Shown here: piece by piece, positions 39,971 through 49,560 of the stretch
Numbering within the stretch: the stretch's first letter is position 1
Layout: every line of letters begins with the position of its first letter
Assembly (NCBI GenBank): GCA_012514145.1
Contig: JAAZAV010000061.1
Span: 25,009 to 89,008 of the forward strand
Origin: Clostridiales bacterium
Lineage (GTDB): Bacteria; Bacillota; Clostridia; Oscillospirales; CAG-272
DNA: 64,000 nucleotides
Reading direction: 5' to 3'
Position numbers and translations under genes: made by a program
Notes under the pieces: generated by a model
Seen by the model: the letters and a program-made list of their open reading frames with translations, nothing else
Database searches by the model: none
What the model was told of the DNA's origin: nothing

Positions 39971-39999
39971 TTGTTTTGGCATATTATTTATGCTACAAT
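39971..39999 (+). promoter_or_regulatory. Sigma70-type promoter of pgk
   Basis: TTGTTT (39971-39976), 17-nt spacer, TACAAT (39994-39999). Confidence 0.6.
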
Positions 40000-40033
40000 A
40001 ACAGCAAATATTATACATGAGGTGAATATCGAC

Positions 40034-41332
40034 ATGGCAAAATACAATAAGAAAACCATCGAAGATATCGATGTGTCCGGTAAGAAAATAATTGCCCGCT
40101 GCGACTTCAATGTTCCGATGAAGGACGGTGCCATCACCGATGACAAGAGAATTGTCGGTGCGGTTCCCACCATAAAGTATCTCATTGAGAAGGGCGCGGC
40201 TGTTATACTCTGCTCACATATGGGCAGACCCCACAATGTTTTTAATGATAAGATCAAGCTTGACAGCAAGGAGAAGGCTAAGGTTGCCGCTCTCCCCGAA
40301 GCTGAGCAGGCTGCGGCGGAAGCCGCTCTCATAGATAAAGCAAAGGGCGATGTGAAGAAGCTCTCTCTCGCTCCGGTTGCCGCTCGTCTCAGCGAGCTCC
40401 TCGACATTCAGGTTATCATGGCTGCCGACGTTATCGGCCCCGATGCCAAGGCTAAGGCTGCCGCCCTCAAAGCAGGTCAGGTAATGCTTATAGAGAACGT
40501 TCGTTTCCACGCCGAAGAAGAGAAGAACGATCCTGCGTTCGCCAAAGAACTGGCTTCCATGGCTGACATCTTCGTGAACGACGCGTTCGGCACCGCTCAC
40601 AGAGCCCATGCCTCCACCGCCGGTCTGGCTGATTATCTCCCGGCAGTCTGCGGCTATCTTATCCAGAAGGAAATCTCTATAATGGGTCAGGCTCTCACCG
40701 ACCCGAAGCGTCCCTTCGTTGCAATCCTCGGCGGCGCAAAGGTTTCAGACAAGATCGGCGTTATCAACAGCCTGCTTGATAAGGTTGACACCCTCATTAT
40801 CGGCGGCGCTATGGCATACACCTTCTTCAAGGCTCTCGGCAATGAGACCGGTGCTTCCCTCTGCGAGCTGGACAAGCTTGACCTGGCGCTTGAGATTATC
40901 AAAAAAGCCAAAGAGAAGGGCGTTTCGCTCCTGCTTCCGGTCGATAACGTAATAGGCCGCGAGTATAAGGAAGACACTATTTACATGCGTATATATTCCG
41001 ACGCCATTCCGGATGGCTGGATGGGTCTGGATATCGGTGACAAGACTCAGGAGCTCTATGCAAAGACCATCCAGGGGTCCGGCACCGTTGTATGGAACGG
41101 TCCCATGGGCGTTTCCGAGTGGGAGCATTTCTCCAGCGGAACCAAGTCGGTTGCCAAGGCTGTTGCGGAATCGGGCGCCATCTCCATCATCGGCGGCGGC
41201 GACTCGGCAGCTGCGGTTGAGGCTCTCGGTTATGCCGATAAAATGACCCATATCTCCACCGGCGGCGGCGCGGCTCTTGAGTTCCTCGAGGGGCTTGAGC
41301 TTCCCGGTATCGCCTGCCTGCAGGATAAATAA
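40034..41332 (+). CDS. pgk: Phosphoglycerate kinase
   Basis: [44 protein letters not shown]. Start at MAKYNKK. Confidence 0.97.
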   Translation: MAKYNKKTIEDIDVSGKKIIARCDFNVPMKDGAITDDKRIVGAVPTIKYLIEKGAAVILCSHMGRPHNVFNDKIKLDSKEKAKVAALPEAEQAAAEAALIDKAKGDVKKLSLAPVAARLSELLDIQVIMAADVIGPDAKAKAAALKAGQVMLIENVRFHAEEEKNDPAFAKELASMADIFVNDAFGTAHRAHASTAGLADYLPAVCGYLIQKEISIMGQALTDPKRPFVAILGGAKVSDKIGVINSLLDKVDTLIIGGAMAYTFFKALGNETGASLCELDKLDLALEIIKKAKEKGVSLLLPVDNVIGREYKEDTIYMRIYSDAIPDGWMGLDIGDKTQELYAKTIQGSGTVVWNGPMGVSEWEHFSSGTKSVAKAVAESGAISIIGGGDSAAAVEALGYADKMTHISTGGGAALEFLEGLELPGIACLQDK

Positions 41333-41362
41333 ACCCGAAAAGGGCAATAAACGTACACTAAG

Positions 41363-41408
41363 TCGGACTGCCCGACCGTTAACGCGGGTAGGGCAGTCCG
41401 ATATTTTA
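41363..41408 (+). terminator. Hairpin between pgk and tpiA (terminator/attenuator)
   Basis: TCGGACTGCCC / GGGCAGTCCGA stem followed by TATTTTAA. Confidence 0.6.
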
Positions 41409-41437
41409 AGCAACGACTGATATAGAAGGTAATATAT

Positions 41438-42208
41438 ATGAACAAGGCACTTCGCAGACCTTTAATCGCCGGCAACTGGAAAATGAATAAAACTCCTACA
41501 GAGGCAAAGGAACTCATTGCCGACATCGTACCCGCAGTCAAGGACGCCGACAACTGTGACATAGTTATATGCGTTCCCTTCATTGACCTGGCTTTGGCGG
41601 TTGATATGACCTATCAGACCAATGTCAAGGTCGGGGCACAGAATGTTCACTTCGCACCGAACGGCGCCTATACCGGCGAGATTTCGGCAGCCATGCTCAA
41701 AGAGTTAGGTGTTGAATATGTCATAATCGGACACAGCGAACGCAGACAGTACTTCGGCGAGACTGATGAGACCGTCAACCTCCGCGTGAGAGCGGCACTT
41801 GACGCAGGTCTTAAGGTTATCCTCTGCGTGGGTGAGAACAAGGATGAGCGCCTTGCAAATATTACCAATGAGATAGTATCCAAGCAGACCAAGCTCGGTC
41901 TTGCCGATGTAGCCACCGAGGCGCTTGCCAACGTGATAATTGCCTATGAACCGGTTTGGGCAATAGGTACCGGACTCACCGCCACTCCCGAACAGGCTGA
42001 AGAGGTTTGCTCATTCATCAGAAGAGTGATTGCTGAAAAATATGGCACCGATACAGCAGACAAGGTCATCATACTGTACGGCGGTTCCATGAATGCTGTC
42101 AACGCCCGCGACCTTCTTGCAAAGGAGGACATCGACGGCGGACTTATCGGCGGCGCTTCGCTGAAGGCGAAAGACTTCTCGGTTATCGTCAGCGAAGCTA
42201 ATGCATGA
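41438..42208 (+). CDS. tpiA: Triosephosphate isomerase
   Basis: AGNWKMNKT, IGHSERRQYFGETDE, AYEPVWAIGTG, GGLIGGASL. Confidence 0.98.
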   Translation: MNKALRRPLIAGNWKMNKTPTEAKELIADIVPAVKDADNCDIVICVPFIDLALAVDMTYQTNVKVGAQNVHFAPNGAYTGEISAAMLKELGVEYVIIGHSERRQYFGETDETVNLRVRAALDAGLKVILCVGENKDERLANITNEIVSKQTKLGLADVATEALANVIIAYEPVWAIGTGLTATPEQAEEVCSFIRRVIAEKYGTDTADKVIILYGGSMNAVNARDLLAKEDIDGGLIGGASLKAKDFSVIVSEANA

Positions 42209-42573
42209 ATGCATAGATATATAAAAGCATAAGGATAAAGGACTGCGGGGGGATCCGAAATCGGTACCCCCCAATGTCCGGGATTGCTTTTCGCCGTTTC
42301 GGAGCGTACGGTACAAAACGACACAGTATCGTGAAAACGTGAAAAATGTCGTTTCAAGTTGATTGAATCGTGCGCCGCGATATGCCGTAAAAGCAGCGAT
42401 TTCATTGAATAAAAACCGTTCTGATACATAGACCCGGATAAGCGGTTTATCAATATACGGGAAGAAATCCGTTTTTATTTTTACGGTTGAGACAGACTGT
42501 ATTGTATTTAAAACAGCAGAATCACCCGTTACGGCATCGGAAAATAACAGATCAAATACGACGGAGGTAGTAA

Positions 42574-45555
42574 ATGAAGCGGACAATAAAAATTGCTCTC
42601 GGGATACTGGCGGTCATAATAATCACAGCGGTGCTTTGTATAACAGTATCAGCCGAGGGGATTGAAACCGCGCTCGTCTCCGCGCTGCTTAAAAATGACT
42701 GTACAACACTTGAAATCAAGGCTGTTGTCAGCGCCGAATATGTGAGTGCGCACAAGGGCGAGAAACTCATGCTGTATGAGCTGGAGCCATACACCAGCGT
42801 ATCCAGGCTGGCGGAGCTGCAGCCCATAGCCTCCGAAAAAGCGGCGGAAAACATGACCTTCAAACTCGACTTCGATCCGGAGAACCGCGCCCGGCTCTAC
42901 TCCAAATATATCCTTGCGGGCATCAGCGGCAGCGGACAGTATGAAATTCTCTGCGCCGCCCGCTATATTGACAATATCGAAACCGCAGCTGACGAAACCT
43001 ATGCTTTCCCAACTCCTACTTCCTCCGCGTACTCTCGCAAGAAGGGTCTGCAGGTTCAACTTTCCGGCGATGCCCAGGAACTGGGAGTTTCACACACCGT
43101 TATCAACCTGCCGGTAAACGATTACATATCAACAGTCAGCAATTCCAATACCTACTCATATGTCTGGGACGGACACACATACTATGTAAACAAGCCGCAG
43201 ATTGATAAGCTTGATCAGAGGATCAAGGGTTTTACCAATGCGGGAATAACGGTATATCTCAACATTATGCTCAGCCGTCCCGAAACCGGCTTCCCGGCTG
43301 ACCTGCGCCATCTCTACTTCGACAACGCTTTCGAGACCTCATACCTTTACGGTTTCAACATAATGAACCGGGACTGCGCTCTTACTCTCGAGGGATTCCT
43401 CGACTTTATCGCGGAGCGCTACACCCGTGCGGACAAAATGTACGGCTTTGCCGGCGCTTTCATATTCGGCTATCAGGTGAACTCGAACCGCACCTGGAAC
43501 AACATGGGCGCCCTGCCGATGAATAATTACCTGGACTATTATATCGCGGGCTTCCGCATAGCCGATACGGCGCTGCGCTCCAATTACGCCAACGGCAGAG
43601 TTTATGTTTCGCTGGCAAACAACTTTAACGCCTGGAGTTCGGATACCACCGTTCTCGGCGACTCGACTATGGACTATGCAGGCCGTGATTTCCTTGAGAC
43701 TTTTAACACAAAGCTGGCATATTCGGGCAATCTGCCCTGGAATCTCGCAATAAATCCCTATCCCTCAGACCCGGAAAACAGCCGTGTCTGGAACGACTCC
43801 AAGGCGACCGACGACTACAACACCACCGAATTCATCACCATGAAGAACATAGAGCTTATCTGTGACGCTCTCGGCGGTGAGGCGTTCCTCTACAACGGCA
43901 GGAAACGCACTGTTCTTGTCAGCGAATTCGGTGTCAGCGGCGTAAATTATCGGGAAGCCACCGCTCAGGATGGCATTGCGCTTGTCGACGACGACACCAC
44001 CACCGACCAGGCGGCGTCCTTCGTATACGCCTATTACAAGGCGCTCTTCAATCCGGATATTGAGGCTCTGATCTGGCACCGTCATGTAGACCATCTCGGA
44101 GAGAACGGTTTATATTACGGCCTCTGGACCGCGGACAGCGAGTCTATCGTCACTCCGGCAAAGAAAAAGACCATATATTCGGTATTCGAATACATAGACA
44201 CTGAGCGCTCACTCGATGTAGCTAATTTCGCCCTTAAAATTATAGGCGCTGGCGACTGGAGCGAGGTAATCCCCGGTTTTAAGGACAGCGAACGGCTGGC
44301 GCTTCGGGACACCATCGAAACCATACCGGTGTTAGCTGACGATATCGGCCGCGGCTACTCGGACGAGCTGTTATATGACTTCTCCCGCGGTGAATTGTTC
44401 GGCTTTGATATCTCCGACAACGCCGACTATATAGAGCTGCGCCGCGACTCGGATTCCGGCAAGTCCATGCTCTACGCCACGATGTCTACACTATATCCCA
44501 CAGAATACATGGGCATCTGCCGCATCTATGAGAGTGGAAACGGTCTGTCGCTGAAGAATACAGATTATCTGACGATCAATATCAAGGTCGAGGCTCCTTC
44601 TGATGTGCGAGCGGTCAATCTGATGCTGCGTCTCGGCAGCGAAGGCAGCGCCACAGCCAATCAGGCAAGCTATGAGGGACTGGCACAGATCACACCCAAC
44701 GAGTGGGAGGAGGTCACCTTCAAGATCGACGGTTTCACCCTCAATCGTCCCACTGTTGATTCCATGCGTATCTGGATAAAGCCATATGATGATAAGCTGC
44801 ATACCGGCAATTACGGAATGTGGATTTCCGATATGTCGGTGTATACCAAGAGCAACTCCGGTATTATTACTTTCGTTATCATTGCGATTCTTGTCATAGC
44901 GGTACTTGCCTTCGCAGCGTTCTTCTTCTCGAGCATACGCGAGCGCTTTACCGAGTATATGGCACGCCAGCGCAATGCAGCGCGTTCTAAAGCGCTTAAA
45001 GAACGTACAAGAAGCCGGCGCGAAGTGGAGCAGGAGCGCAGGCGTGAAGCAAACTACGATAATTACCGCCAGTATCTGAACTCTCAGCAGACGCAGCAGC
45101 AGATTCCGCCGATTCAGCCTCAGACACAGCAGCGTCCTCCGAGGCAGCAGCCGCAGGGACAGTACGGCAATCAGACAGGGCAGTACGACACCCGGTCAGG
45201 CCCCTACAACACTCAGAGCGGACAGATAAGTTCTCAGCAGACCGGACAGTATAATACACGGTCTATGCCCTATGGCACTCAAAGCGGGCAGCCAGGCTCT
45301 CGCCCTCAGCCGACAGGACAGACCGGCACGCCTCAGAGCCAGTATTACAATCAGTCAGGCGCGTATACAGCGACGGGTGCGGGCATACAGCCGCGTCAGC
45401 CGCGGCGTACACCACAGCGCCGTCCGCAGTCAGGCTCAGGTGCGGGTGATAACACTCAGCAGGGAAACATACGCAGACCGTCACAGCAGCCTGATTCCGG
45501 TTATGGCAATGCGGGTCAGCAATTCGACGATAACAGAGGCGACAGGAACAGATAA
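42574..45555 (+). CDS. Membrane-anchored DUF5722-like protein with Q-rich C-terminal tail
   Basis: N-terminal signal, large extracytoplasmic region with TIM-barrel/glycosidase-like features (NRDCALTLEGFLDFIAERYT, LVSEFGVSGVNY, EALIWHRHVDH), TM SGIITFVIIAILVIAVLAFAAFFF, then a basic and Q/G/P-rich tail. Confidence 0.75.
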   Translation: MKRTIKIALGILAVIIITAVLCITVSAEGIETALVSALLKNDCTTLEIKAVVSAEYVSAHKGEKLMLYELEPYTSVSRLAELQPIASEKAAENMTFKLDFDPENRARLYSKYILAGISGSGQYEILCAARYIDNIETAADETYAFPTPTSSAYSRKKGLQVQLSGDAQELGVSHTVINLPVNDYISTVSNSNTYSYVWDGHTYYVNKPQIDKLDQRIKGFTNAGITVYLNIMLSRPETGFPADLRHLYFDNAFETSYLYGFNIMNRDCALTLEGFLDFIAERYTRADKMYGFAGAFIFGYQVNSNRTWNNMGALPMNNYLDYYIAGFRIADTALRSNYANGRVYVSLANNFNAWSSDTTVLGDSTMDYAGRDFLETFNTKLAYSGNLPWNLAINPYPSDPENSRVWNDSKATDDYNTTEFITMKNIELICDALGGEAFLYNGRKRTVLVSEFGVSGVNYREATAQDGIALVDDDTTTDQAASFVYAYYKALFNPDIEALIWHRHVDHLGENGLYYGLWTADSESIVTPAKKKTIYSVFEYIDTERSLDVANFALKIIGAGDWSEVIPGFKDSERLALRDTIETIPVLADDIGRGYSDELLYDFSRGELFGFDISDNADYIELRRDSDSGKSMLYATMSTLYPTEYMGICRIYESGNGLSLKNTDYLTINIKVEAPSDVRAVNLMLRLGSEGSATANQASYEGLAQITPNEWEEVTFKIDGFTLNRPTVDSMRIWIKPYDDKLHTGNYGMWISDMSVYTKSNSGIITFVIIAILVIAVLAFAAFFFSSIRERFTEYMARQRNAARSKALKERTRSRREVEQERRREANYDNYRQYLNSQQTQQQIPPIQPQTQQRPPRQQPQGQYGNQTGQYDTRSGPYNTQSGQISSQQTGQYNTRSMPYGTQSGQPGSRPQPTGQTGTPQSQYYNQSGAYTATGAGIQPRQPRRTPQRRPQSGSGAGDNTQQGNIRRPSQQPDSGYGNAGQQFDDNRGDRNR
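45175..45291 (+). repeat. Imperfect protein-coding repeat TGQY(D/N)TRS(G/M)PY(N/G)TQSGQ, two copies 66 nt apart
   Basis: 45175-45225 TGQYDTRSGPYNTQSGQ; 45241-45291 TGQYNTRSMPYGTQSGQ. Confidence 0.85.
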
Positions 45556-45562
45556 ATATATG

Positions 45563-45596
45563 AACAGAGCGGTTTCCGTGCGGAAACCGCTCTGTT
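45563..45596. terminator. Bidirectional intrinsic terminator
   Basis: AACAGAGCGGTTTCCG / CGGAAACCGCTCTGTT, 16-nt arms. Confidence 0.88.
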
Positions 45597-45657
45597 TGAT
45601 TTAATATGGAACCGGTCGGATAAACAGGCATCCGGCAGGTCTGTTGTCTAACACACG

Positions 45658-46695
45658 CTATGCCTTGCCAAAGAGATCATCGGCGATAGCGTTGTGAACG
45701 CGCTCACGCATTCTCATGGTATCGCCGTAGTCATATCCCTTGAAGCCCGAACGGATGTTGGAATAACGGGTGGTGTTGGTCAGCAGTATGACGAACATAT
45801 CCAGTTCGCGGTTCATGAAGAAGGAGGTGCCCGTGTGACCGCAGTGCCCGAAGCTGCCCACCGGGAATAGACGCCCTGTCTGCTTGTAGGTCTCGGTGAC
45901 ATAAAGGTAGCCCAGCCCACGTCCTTCGGAGAAGTTGGGTGTATAATTCAATTCGCTTTCGGCGTGAAGTTCGGGAGCATATAACTTGCCATCCTTTGCA
46001 AAGACCGAATCAATATAACGGCGTATGTCGGCGGCAGTCCAGAAGGAGGCGCCGTTTCCGGCGACACCGCGGAGTATGCGCACATTACGGTCGTCAGCCC
46101 GATACTCGCCCATCTCACGGCGGGAATAGGATATGACGGCATTCGGCTCGTCGCCCGCGATATTGAAGGTTGAGCGGGTAAGTCCCAGGGAGGGTTTGAT
46201 ATACCTGAAATACAGCTTATCCAGCATATCACCGTAAACTATCTCGGCGATGAAGCCCAAAAGTATATATCCGTTGCAGGAGTAGACATAATCGCTGCCC
46301 GGCGCATATTTCAGCGGATTTGCGATAATCAGCTTTGCCTGCTGTTCCCGGGTATAGCCGGCAGCCTCATCGGGAAGCTCAAAACGCACGATACCGGATG
46401 TGTGCGTGAGCAGCTGGCGGACAGTAATCTTATTCCTGTCATCCGGCACATCCGCGAAGAATTTATCGAGAGTGTCATCAAGCGAAAGCCTGCCTTCTCC
46501 GGCGGCACGGAGGATGAGCGCGGAAGTAATCAATACCTTGCCCATGCTTGCGATATCGAAATAGGTATCCTTGTCAACATTTTCCGAGGATATAAAAGTC
46601 TCGTCCCCGCCTTTATATACCAACAGGGCATAATCGCCGAAAGTCCCCTTGGCAAGTTCGTCGGTCATAAGCTGTTCTGTGTATTTAAGTTTCAT
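45658..46695 (-). CDS. Serine hydrolase (class C beta-lactamase family)
   Basis: SMGK (SxxK), YSCNGYILLGFIAEIV, HCGHTGTSF. Confidence 0.88.
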   Translation of the reverse strand: MKLKYTEQLMTDELAKGTFGDYALLVYKGGDETFISSENVDKDTYFDIASMGKVLITSALILRAAGEGRLSLDDTLDKFFADVPDDRNKITVRQLLTHTSGIVRFELPDEAAGYTREQQAKLIIANPLKYAPGSDYVYSCNGYILLGFIAEIVYGDMLDKLYFRYIKPSLGLTRSTFNIAGDEPNAVISYSRREMGEYRADDRNVRILRGVAGNGASFWTAADIRRYIDSVFAKDGKLYAPELHAESELNYTPNFSEGRGLGYLYVTETYKQTGRLFPVGSFGHCGHTGTSFFMNRELDMFVILLTNTTRYSNIRSGFKGYDYGDTMRMRERVHNAIADDLFGKA

Positions 46696-46714
46696 TATAT
46701 ACCTCCGCTGTATT

Positions 46715-48172
46715 TTAACCGGCGAATTTCTCGACGAGTTCCGCCAGTTTCGTTTCCAGTGTATCGATGTTTGCGGCGTAGGCGCTTGCCCAGTTGGTGT
46801 CGTTGCCGCTGACCATGCTGCGGATCTTGCCCGGGATGCTGTTCAGCCCGCCCATTGAGAACACGCGGCCGAAATCATAGGTGACCGAGGATCGGATGAT
46901 GTCATACATACGCGCCGAGTCGTTGTCGGAGGAGTATTTGACCTTGAGCGCCGTCTCAAAGAAAGCGGGAGCCAGCTCGTAATAACCCTCGATGGCGAGC
47001 GCTTCCATTATGGCGGAGGACATGTCGGCGTCGACGGCGTCCAGAGGGATCGAATAGAGCGAGCCGAGATATGAGGTGGTGGAACGATATTCCTCCTGTG
47101 TCTCGTCCCACTTTGGAGTAGGCAGAACGCCGTATTCAAATTCAGTGTCGCGCAGGGAAGTAGACGCCACTTTCAGGCCCGACAGAAAGAATATGGTATT
47201 GCCGTTTATGAAGCTCTTGACGGGCGGACCGTCCTCGTTGCCGAAGTTACAACCCACGGTATTATGGAAAGCATTGCACATCTTCTCGACCAGTGTGGAC
47301 ATCTTCTGACTGCCAAAGTCCTCGGAGACCTTCATACCGCCGGTCCCGTCGGGTATCACACAGCTCATACCGCAGGAATAGTAGAAGTTATCGAAACTGG
47401 TGACCTGGGAGTAGAGACCGTAGAAGTCCTCCTCATCCCGCTTGTCGTTGCTGTTCAGGTCGGTGTAGATTTCGCTTGCCATGCCGAACATTCGATCTAT
47501 CGTCCACTGACCGGCATCAACAATTTCATAAGGGTTGTCCAGCTTGTAGTTCTCAAGCAGTTTCTTGTGGAAGATAACCGAGAAGGATGTACCGATGGTG
47601 TTGGTGGAGATGTCGCCAGACGCGAAATAGAGCTTGCCGTTGACGCTGAGGTTTTCTACCAGACTGTCAGACCACCAGGGCTGATCGAAGTCAATGTACT
47701 TCGTATCGGTAAGGTTGCCGAAGAGCTGTTCCACAGCCAGGTCGGAGATGAAAACGCCGTAACCTGCCACGATGTCGTAAGCTTGTTCGCCCGCCTGTAT
47801 TGCAGAACGGATCACACCCTTGAAGGAGTTCTGATCCGCCCAGAGACCGGGGGTCATATACCAGCCCAGTTTGATATTCAGCCGCTCCGCAACCGCTAAA
47901 TTTCGGGCAAAAACGGCGTCCGATACAATGTCGCCGGTCTGCTCCGCGTCAAACTCTATAACCGGCAGATCGCTGGCGGCATAGATTGTGACCTCCGTGC
48001 CGTTAAAATCCAACTCGGGCAGTGAATCGCGGGGAGCGGCGGTCTCGGACTCGGTAATAGTCGAAGCCGTTGTTGTAGCCTCGTCAGCCGTCTTGTCGCC
48101 GCTGCTGCAGGATGTCGCCGATATCGTGAGCAGAACCGCAAGCAACAGCGCGGGAATACGTTTCTTTTCCAT
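46715..48172 (-). CDS. Extracellular solute-binding lipoprotein (paralogue 2)
   Basis: Lipobox SATSCS; LPELDFNGTEVTIY; similar to the ORF at 25996-27495. Confidence 0.82.
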   Translation of the reverse strand: MEKKRIPALLLAVLLTISATSCSSGDKTADEATTTASTITESETAAPRDSLPELDFNGTEVTIYAASDLPVIEFDAEQTGDIVSDAVFARNLAVAERLNIKLGWYMTPGLWADQNSFKGVIRSAIQAGEQAYDIVAGYGVFISDLAVEQLFGNLTDTKYIDFDQPWWSDSLVENLSVNGKLYFASGDISTNTIGTSFSVIFHKKLLENYKLDNPYEIVDAGQWTIDRMFGMASEIYTDLNSNDKRDEEDFYGLYSQVTSFDNFYYSCGMSCVIPDGTGGMKVSEDFGSQKMSTLVEKMCNAFHNTVGCNFGNEDGPPVKSFINGNTIFFLSGLKVASTSLRDTEFEYGVLPTPKWDETQEEYRSTTSYLGSLYSIPLDAVDADMSSAIMEALAIEGYYELAPAFFETALKVKYSSDNDSARMYDIIRSSVTYDFGRVFSMGGLNSIPGKIRSMVSGNDTNWASAYAANIDTLETKLAELVEKFAG

Positions 48173-48335
48173 ACAATACCTCCGTTCGTTTAAAATCCCA
48201 TCATTAGTGATTATACACTTGCCTGACAGGTATTACAAGATTGAAATATAAAACATACAAATGAAAAACACCCGGCGGAGCGATTAGTACGCCTGACGGG
48301 TGCGGTGTATTCGGAGATGTTATGTTCAGATGGAT

Positions 48336-48620
48336 CTATTCGTGCCAGCTCAGTGAAAGGAAATCAGACTCATCGGCTGTATGGCTGAGCATACGGCGGA
48401 GCCGTTCGGCATACGGTCCGAGCGTGTCTTTTAGCCTATTGCCGTTTATAACAGTCAGCTCCACAGGTTCGCGGATGTCGGTGAGGCAGTCGTGAAGGGC
48501 ATCCAGGTTCTTGCCGTACCATACGGGCAGCCCCAGCCCGGCAGCAAGGAGTGTATGGAGAGTTTCGCGGCTGTCCACCGCCGCGCCGTCAAGAGTAAAT
48601 TTCATAAATGTCACCGTCAA
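48336..48620 (-). CDS. Barstar family protein
   Basis: LAAGLGLPVWYGKNLDALHDCLTDIREPVELTVINGNRL. Confidence 0.9.
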   Translation of the reverse strand: MTVTFMKFTLDGAAVDSRETLHTLLAAGLGLPVWYGKNLDALHDCLTDIREPVELTVINGNRLKDTLGPYAERLRRMLSHTADESDFLSLSWHE

Positions 48621-48625
48621 TGTTT

Positions 48626-49288
48626 CTACTTCCTGCCCTCACTGTCGTAAAGCAGAGCAAAAGATTCGTAGTGGTCGTCCGTATAGTAGATAAGTCCGTC
48701 ATTCGAGAAGACTATGCGCTTGGCTCCACGTGATGATTTTTCCAGGGTGTCGATGTCACATTCGGTCCAGCTGCGCCCTTTTTTGTCGGGCAGCAGCCCT
48801 TCGTAGTTGCCGAATCTGCTTCCGCCGATACAGCAGCCCGGAGCGTAACGCTCAAGTGAACCGCCCGTCCAGCCCAGTTCCTCCGCCTCCCGCTTTGTCA
48901 TGTAGTTGGGCGGCAGCTCTCCGTAGGTGTGAATGTAGAGCGCCACATCGTCCTTTGACGAATATGAGCCGTCTTTGTCAATCGCAGGCTCATTTTTGGC
49001 GGGTGCAGCAGCCTTTGCAGTCTTCTGAGTTGTTTTTCCGGCTTCCTTTGCAGTTTCGGCAGGCTCCGGGGTATCATCCGCGGGGGAACCGTCATACTCG
49101 TTCGCAAAAGGGGTATCATAGCCATTCGCCGCATCCGCCTCGGATATGACTCCGGCAAGATCAACCGCCGCGCCGGCTATTTCCGCCGCGTCACCGAGGC
49201 TGCAGCCTCCGATTCCAAGCAGAATTGCCAGCAGGAGCGGCAGAAGTCTGCCGGCGGTTTTCAGCATTGATTTTCTGTTGAATCTCAT
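48626..49288 (-). CDS. Barnase-like ribonuclease with N-terminal lipoprotein signal
   Basis: Barnase core VALYIHTYGELPPNYMTKREAEELGWTGG...APGCCIGGSRFGNYEGLLPDKKGRSWTECDID...RIVFSNDGLIYYTDDHYESF; lipobox LGIGGCS. Confidence 0.88.
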   Translation of the reverse strand: MRFNRKSMLKTAGRLLPLLLAILLGIGGCSLGDAAEIAGAAVDLAGVISEADAANGYDTPFANEYDGSPADDTPEPAETAKEAGKTTQKTAKAAAPAKNEPAIDKDGSYSSKDDVALYIHTYGELPPNYMTKREAEELGWTGGSLERYAPGCCIGGSRFGNYEGLLPDKKGRSWTECDIDTLEKSSRGAKRIVFSNDGLIYYTDDHYESFALLYDSEGRK

Positions 49289-49329
49289 TTGTATCGCCTC
49301 TGTATTGCATCGCTCTTAAATTTGCCGGG

Positions 49330-49358
49330 ATTATATCACAAAAGCCGGTGAAATGCAA
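49330..49358 (-). promoter_or_regulatory. Promoter of the barnase gene
   Basis: Minus strand: TTGCAT (49358-49353), 17-nt spacer, TATAAT (49335-49330). Confidence 0.6.
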
Positions 49359-49362
49359 TAGC

Positions 49363-49372
49363 GGGGGGGGGG
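49363..49372. repeat. G10 homopolymer (C10 on the barnase coding strand)
   Basis: Ten consecutive G, four bases upstream of the barnase -35 element. Confidence 0.9.
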
Positions 49373-49483
49373 TCCAATGACGAAACATTGTGCTAATAAG
49401 AACCGTTCGCAAAATTTGGTGTGTCTTTATTTGCGGTTTAATGAGAAAAGCGGCGGCTCCGAATCAAATTTGTAAAATTACTG

Positions 49484-49512
49484 TTGTAATCGATGAATGG
49501 CTGATGTATAAT
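49484..49512 (+). promoter_or_regulatory. Promoter of the DUF4838 gene
   Basis: TTGTAA (49484-49489), 17-nt spacer, TATAAT (49507-49512). Confidence 0.6.
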
Positions 49513-49560
49513 CTTTATTAGGCGAGAACAACACCACATAAACGATTCAGGAGGTTTCAT

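Noticed and set aside
42247-42272. GGGGGG...CCCCCC hairpin after tpiA as an intrinsic terminator
   Set aside because: Stem is interrupted by mismatches and no U-run follows.
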